Of a stretch of DNA of 36,787 bases, positions 32,307 to 36,787 are shown one piece after another. The position numbers were made by a program, and so were the translations under genes. The stretch spans positions 1-36,787 of the forward strand of contig NZ_JAMOKF010000021.1 of the NCBI RefSeq assembly GCF_023656545.1, in the 5' to 3' direction. Each line of letters starts with the position of its first letter. The first letter of the stretch is position 1. The stretch comes from Micromonospora phytophila (GTDB lineage Bacteria > Actinomycetota > Actinomycetes > Mycobacteriales > Micromonosporaceae). The notes beneath the pieces were generated by a model. The model was not told the origin of the DNA, did no database searches, and was given only the letters and a program-made list of their open reading frames with translations.

Positions 32307-33152
32307 TCACGCTTGCCCCTGCGGCCGCCCCGCATGGACATAAATGTCGATCCTCGCTGTAGTGCGGTCTACCGCCTCGACCGTGACACAGTGCCCGCCC
32401 CAGTCGACGAAGCGGAAGGCTCGCAGGAGACCGCCGACCGGCTCGCACTCCTTCGACCAGCCGTGGTCGTGGAGCTGTCGGCGTAGCTCCCCGGCCGGAT
32501 CAGCGCCAGCCCTCTCACGAGTCAGGGTCAGCGTCAGCCCATAGCAGCCGCCGCTTCCACAACCTTCCTTCTCGTCGAGGACGGTCCACCCGCCGGGCAG
32601 CGGCAGTACCTCCGCACGGTAAGGCTCGACCTTCGCCTCGGGTTCCGCGCCGTCGCCAAGAGCGAGCTGGTAGGCCGCCCAGGCGGAGAAGACCGCTGTC
32701 GCCAGCAGGGCAGCGGCGCCAAGACGCACACGCGACCGCCCGCGCTCCGCTTCTTCATAACCGGGCGCCGACACGCTTCGAATCGAGCGCGATTCATGCC
32801 TCTGCCACGCGCCCATCACGAGGCAGATAGCGCCCGCCAGCCCCACGAACGGGATCCCCCAGTCGGCCATGGGGGGCCGGACTGGCCCGGCGAGGAAGAC
32901 CTGTGACGTCAGATGAACCGCGGCCAGCACACCGAGCAACACCGCTCCGACCGGGAGGCCCCACCGCCGTGTGCGTGTCAACACCAGCCAGGCGAACATC
33001 GGCGCACACAGCAGTGCCGTCGCCACGACGCCGAAGCACGCCCCAGACCAACCCGACCGATGCCACGGCGCGACCGAGACGACTGCGGCGCAATCAGCAA
33101 GCAGCAGCCAGCCACGCCACCCCAGCCGGCCGACTCCGCTCGTAGAACCCAC
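32307..33152 (-). CDS. Membrane protein with Cys-rich C-terminal domain
   Basis: GTG 33152 is chosen because GCGAGGAT lies about 8 bases upstream and the membrane helices begin at once; an upstream GTG (33338) would add 62 residues of polar sequence without a ribosome site. Five helices: LLLADCAAVVSVAP, CFGVVATALLCAPMFAWLVL, VGAVLLGVLAAVHLTSQVFL, IPFVGLAGAICLVMG and LGAAALLATAVFSAWAAYQL. The last ~110 residues are an exported-looking domain with several Cys (EGCGSGGCYG, KECEPVGG, GGHCVTVE). Function unknown. Confidence 0.7.
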   Translation of the reverse strand: MGSTSGVGRLGWRGWLLLADCAAVVSVAPWHRSGWSGACFGVVATALLCAPMFAWLVLTRTRRWGLPVGAVLLGVLAAVHLTSQVFLAGPVRPPMADWGIPFVGLAGAICLVMGAWQRHESRSIRSVSAPGYEEAERGRSRVRLGAAALLATAVFSAWAAYQLALGDGAEPEAKVEPYRAEVLPLPGGWTVLDEKEGCGSGGCYGLTLTLTRERAGADPAGELRRQLHDHGWSKECEPVGGLLRAFRFVDWGGHCVTVEAVDRTTARIDIYVHAGRPQGQA

Positions 33153-33403
33153 CGAGACATCCTCGCCCTCGCCACCTGCGTCATCACGTACCGGTATGTC
33201 GCACCGCGCGGCGGCGATCGGCGCGTGGTCGACGCCCAGCTCGCCAACCTCGCCCCTCAGTACCAGGACAAAATGGGTGGCCTTGCCAGCCCGTCCCGCC
33301 CTACCTTCTAACTGGATCTTCTTCTCCGACCCACTCACAAGAGGACTTTACCCGCGTGACGCCGCCTGCTCTTTAGACCTGACACCTTCCCCGTGCATCG
33401 GTC

Positions 33404-33430
33404 GCCGACGTCGCCGTCGGCTCTTTTCCC
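33404..33430 (+). terminator. Short terminator-like hairpin in the leader of the DUF1062 gene
   Basis: GCCGACG (33404-33410), loop TCGC, CGTCGGC (33415-33421), then TCTTTTCCC. It lies 30 bases before the DUF1062 ribosome site, so transcription of that gene may be attenuated, or the real promoter lies after it. Confidence 0.5.
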
Positions 33431-33459
33431 ATGCCTTTCGTCAGGTCTTAAGGGAGATC

Positions 33460-33997
33460 ATGTCTACGCGTCCTCATATCGTGCTGTCCCAGACCGTTCG
33501 GCGCACGCTCATTCCCCAGCTCGCGTTCCGCTGCGTCCACTGCCATTACGGCCTCGCCAGCACCGGCGACGGGAAGTTCCGCGTCAATGCCAACGGCAAA
33601 CTTCTCGACATCTGGCTCCTGGTCGCCTGCGTTTCATGCGACCGCACCAGCAAAATCACCATTCACGATCGCGTCCCGGTGCGGTACCTGGATCCGATCC
33701 TGCTGACGGGCTACTCCGGCAACCCCTCTTCCCTCGTCGCCCGCGTCCTTCTCGACCCGTTGATCGCCCCGCCCAACCGGTTCGACTCATCCTGGGAACT
33801 GCTCGCCCCGTCCCCTCCCGAAAGCCCCTGGCCCGTCCAGGTTTCGGTCATCTTCGACGTCCCCGTGCCCCTTCGCCCCGAACGGCTCATCAACCAGGGG
33901 GCTGGGCATCAGCCGCAGGGAGATCGCTCGCCGCGTCAAGATCGGCATTCCGCTGAACCGCAGCACTCACAGGAACTTCTCGTTCGTCCTGCTATGA
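33460..33997 (+). CDS. DUF1062 protein with apparent 1-base insertion
   Basis: ATG 33460 follows AAGGGAGATC. Residues about 20-110 match DUF1062: a CxxC metal-type pair (RCVHCHYGLAS), FRVNANGKLLDIWLLVACVS with another Cys pair (CVSCD), and ITIHDRVPVRYLDPILLTGY. After RPERLINQ the expected ending GLGISRREIARRVKIGIPLN to SFVLL lies in the next frame. The total of 538 bases is one more than a multiple of three, and the break is at a run of five G (about 33897-33901), so one inserted G explains it. Expected product about 178 residues. Cytoplasmic; function unknown. Confidence 0.7.
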
Positions 33998-34256
33998 ACC
34001 TCCGCCGTGGGCCTGAGCTGGAGCGAGAGGCAAGGTGGCCTTGCCCCGGACTGCATCACGCGGCGGTCGCGCGGTCGCTCATGACCGGGCGCCAACGAAG
34101 GTCAGGGCCGGCCCGATACCGGCGACGAAGGTGAACGCCCGGGTGCATACCTCTGGACGTGCAGGTAAGCGGAAGTTGTCAAATGTTCTGAACCGCTTGC
34201 CGCGATCGATGCAGGCTCGCACCACCGCAGCCAGGGCAAGGCCCTAGCATTGCCCC

Positions 34257-35895
34257 ATGATCGAGGACTTCGCGGATCGGCTCCTGTGCGACATCGCCGG
34301 CCTCGATCCCTGCACAGCGGTCGTCGAGGCTGGCGAGCAGGATGTCGACGGGCTGACCGACTACGGCCCGGAGGGCCACCAGGCCCGCGCCGACCTCGCG
34401 GCCCGCGCCCTGCGCGAGCTCGAGATCTTGGGTGAGGCACTGCCGGCCGCGAGCCCGCTGCACGCCCACCTCGCCGAACGGCTGCATACGCGTATCGCCT
34501 TTCACGACGCCGGGGAGGACCTGCGCGAACTGCACGCGGCGGCCACCGGTCCGCTCCAGCTCATCCGCCAGGCCGTCGAGGCCGCGGTTCCCAGCCGCGG
34601 CGCCGAGGGCGCGGCCTTCGAGGAGGGCTGGGCTCGTGTCGGCGCACGCCTGGCCGCGATCCCCGCAGCCCTCGACGGGTATGCCCGCAGCCTTCTACTC
34701 GCCGCCGAGCGCGGCAATCTGCCGGCGCGGCGTCAAGTGGAGCTCGTCACGCAGCGCTGTCGCAACTGGATCGACGACGATGTCGCCCTGGTGGATCGCT
34801 ACGGCGAGGGGCGTCAGCGGGCGTCGTTGCAGGCCGCAGCGACGGGCGCGAAAGAGGCGTACCAGAAACTGGCCCAGATGCTGACCGCGGACCTAGCACC
34901 GCGGGCCGTGACGGAGGAAGCGTTCGGCCAGCAGCGGTACGCCCTCTGGGTGCGCACCCTCCTCGCGACCCAGCCCGACCTGCGCGAGCTGTACGACTGG
35001 GGCTGGGACGAGTTCCGAGCGATAGAGGCAGAGCTGATCGCGGAAGCGAAGGCCCTGGGCGGGAGCGTGCCCGAGGTGCTCGCCTGGCTCGCCAGCCCCG
35101 ACGCACCCGGCACGCTGCACAGCAGGGAGGCGTTCGCCGCGTGGCTGCAGGAGCTGTTGGAGGCCACCACCGAGCGACTGGACGGCGTGTACTTCGACAT
35201 CCCCGCCCCGCTGCGGCGCATCGTCGCGGTTGACCACGTCGTCCGGCATTGCCTACACCGGGCCGTCGCGGGACCTGACGCGGCCGGGCCGGGTCTGGTG
35301 GTCGTTGCCCGAGGACGCAGCGAGTTTCCCCACCTGGATCGCCTACAGCACCGCCTATCACGAGGGCGTTCCCGGCCACCACCTCCACCTCGGCTCCGAG
35401 GTCTGCCGGGGAGGCCTCGGGCAGCGGCTGAACCTGCTCGGCGGCCTCTCCGGCAGCCAGGAGGGCTGGGCACTGTACGCCGAGCGGTTCATGGACGAGC
35501 TCGGGCTCTATGAACAGCCGGGTGCTCGACTGGGGCATCTATTCATGCAACTCCTGCGGGCGGCACGGGTCGTGCTCGACATTGGCCTACACCTGCGGCT
35601 GCCGATGCCGTCTGGCGACAGAGCATTGTGGACGCCGGACGCGGCGCTGAAGCTATTGCGGGACCGCTGTCATCAGGGGCCGTACGCGTCCGCCGAGCTC
35701 GCGCGTTACCTGGGCCGGCCAGGGCAGGCGCTGGCCTACAAGGTGGGTGAGCGCGTGTGGCTGGCAGGCCGCTCGTCCTTCCCCGGCGACCGGCGTGCAT
35801 TCCATCGTCGGGCGCTGGAGCTCGGTTCGCTGGGCTTGGATCAGTTGACGGCCGCCCTCCAGGGTGACCCCGCACCACTCGTGCACCGCAGCTAA
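34257..35895 (+). CDS. DUF885 (peptidase-like) protein with apparent 1-base insertion
   Basis: ATG 34257. The first frame runs from MIEDFADRLLCDIAGLDP to PAPLRRIVAVD (about 35235); the second carries TTSSGIAYTGPSRDLTRPG, AYSTAYHEGVPGHHLHLGSE and GSQEGWALYAERFMDELG to TAA 35895. The HEGxPGHH motif is the presumed zinc-binding/catalytic motif of DUF885. 1639 bases is one more than 546 codons, so a single inserted base near 35225-35240 is the simplest cause. The joined product would be about 545 residues, the usual family length. Some members are dipeptidyl-carboxypeptidase-like. No signal peptide, so probably cytoplasmic. Confidence 0.78.
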
Positions 35896-36640
35896 ACAAG
35901 CCAGGGACCGCGCTTGTAGCTGCACCTCCTTGACGTCGGACCAGTCTGAACCAGGGCCAGACTTAACAGCGCGTACGACCTTGGTACATCAACACGGTCA
36001 TGGTCTATTTCCACGTCCGGATCTGCCGCAGACCGCGCCACAGAGCGTGACCGTTTGCCACGAAGCGCGGCGTCCGGACGTGCCGATGTGAGTGCATCCG
36101 TGGGCACACGGCCTGGGCAACACGGCGGACGTCCGGGATCCGGGGTGCGATTCAAGTCCATGTCGTCGGGCTGACTACCTCGGGGCCGGATAGCTCTTAC
36201 GCAGGCCAGCCACCGTACGGCGGTGTTGTATTCGACGTTTCTCGACCCTTCAGTGCTCGCCATTGCGCGGTATGCCAGCCGCCCCGCACGGCCACCAGCG
36301 TCGGGCACGACGCGAACCACGCCAAGGTTCTCCACCGAGACCACTGGGCGAGCCGGCCGATGCGCCCACCTGCCCCGTCCCGCCTCGGAGCCAGACAGCG
36401 CTTCCGCAGGTGCCCACGCCGAGTGATCGAGCCCTTGTGGACGGACATCGTGGCCGCTCGTCCTGACGGCGCCCGATTAGAGTTCACGCCACATCAGGCG
36501 CGACCTGCCGATTCTCGGTGTCGCTGCCACTTCCCAGTCTTGCAACTAGCCCATCGTGAACCCGGTCAACGTGCCGTCCACGCGGCGTGGCAAGCAGACG
36601 AGTGACCAGGTCCACTCACCGCCATGGGATCGACGACGGA
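35896..36640. other. Gene-poor stretch of about 750 bases
   Basis: Overlapping shadow frames only. Minus-strand pieces at about 36180-36345 (VSVENLGVVRVVPDAGGRAG) have weak coding character but no start, ribosome site or family. It may contain decayed gene sequence. No repeat or hairpin stands out. Confidence 0.4.
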
Positions 36641-36647
36641 TCATGTG

Positions 36648-36735
36648 CTACGGTAGCCGAGTTGCAGTTTTGATTTCCGTAGACGTTTTCCGGCGCCTGA
36701 TGGGGCATCTGAAACCCATCCAGGCGCTTTTCGTT
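36648..36735 (+). terminator. Leader transcript ending in an intrinsic terminator at the right edge
   Basis: An extended -10-like TGCTACGGT (36647-36655) is followed by GTTGCAGTTTTGATTTCCGT and a hairpin: GCGCCTG plus ATGGG (36693-36704), loop of 10, CCCAT, one bulged C, CAGGCGC (36715-36727), then TTTTCGTTTTT. The A/T-rich unstructured stretch and terminator within about 75 bases of the presumed start look like an attenuated 5' leader or a small RNA. The gene it would serve lies beyond the window. Confidence 0.6.
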
Positions 36736-36787
36736 TTTCGTGTCGTTTCGACGCGGGTGATCAACGCGGCGGCGTAAGGGTCCGCAC

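Noticed and set aside
1..36787. CRISPR array or prophage structural genes
   Set aside because: No regularly spaced direct repeats and no capsid, portal, tail or terminase motifs were found on either strand.

Overview
The window is GC-rich and looks actinobacterial, most likely Micromonosporaceae (Micromonospora or a close relative). The clues are the G/C-rich third codon positions, many GTG starts and 4-base ATGA/GTGA gene overlaps, an ECF41-like sigma factor with its usual neighbours, actinobacterial repeat proteins, and debris of actinobacterial insertion sequences. Genus is an inference, since no ribosomal RNA is present.

Layout. Positions 1-1631 hold the end of a membrane-bound transglutaminase-fold protein. 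1694-3183 is a mercury module: a MerR-type metal regulator divergent from an organomercurial lyase fused to a thioredoxin-like domain, with a near-ideal MerR operator between them. 3240-6497 holds small uncharacterised proteins. 7075-13654 is a mosaic mobile region bounded by two tRNA 3'-half scars, tRNA-Arg(ACG) on the left and tRNA-Gly(CCC) on the right. It carries a paired small multidrug exporter (SMR) operon with a MerR-type regulator, a MazF-like toxin, a dienelactone hydrolase, remnants of IS5, IS3 and IS110 elements, and the tail of a conjugation ATPase. 13918-15981 is an MFS exporter whose 3' end was rewritten by an IS remnant; the same remnant cut off a PP2C-like gene. 16053-17968 is an ECF41-like sigma factor, an AhpD-like protein and a DoxX-like protein. 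Two copies of one promoter motif (GTTACG-N16-CGTC) sit before the sigma gene and before the AhpD gene.

The most unusual locus is 18274-25464. A tightly coupled minus-strand operon runs from three very small proteins through a glycosyltransferase-like protein, a thymidylate-synthase homologue, a radical SAM enzyme and a DEDDh exonuclease. The thymidylate-synthase homologue has Asp where thymidylate synthase has the uracil-selecting Asn, as in dCMP/CMP hydroxymethylases. Facing it are a helix-turn-helix regulator and an HFCD-type flavoprotein. I read this as a candidate pyrimidine-nucleotide modification system or nucleoside-type metabolite pathway. It may be decaying, because the glycosyltransferase has a frameshift and the regulator an in-frame amber codon.

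25731-36787 holds a degraded secreted-repeat gene, cydAB (bd-type quinol oxidase), fragments of an alcohol dehydrogenase and an IS481 element, a large secreted multi-domain protein, a membrane protein, a DUF1062 gene and a DUF885 peptidase-like gene. The last two each carry one apparent 1-base insertion. At the right edge is an untranslated leader ending in a strong terminator hairpin. No CRISPR array, rRNA or intact tRNA was seen.
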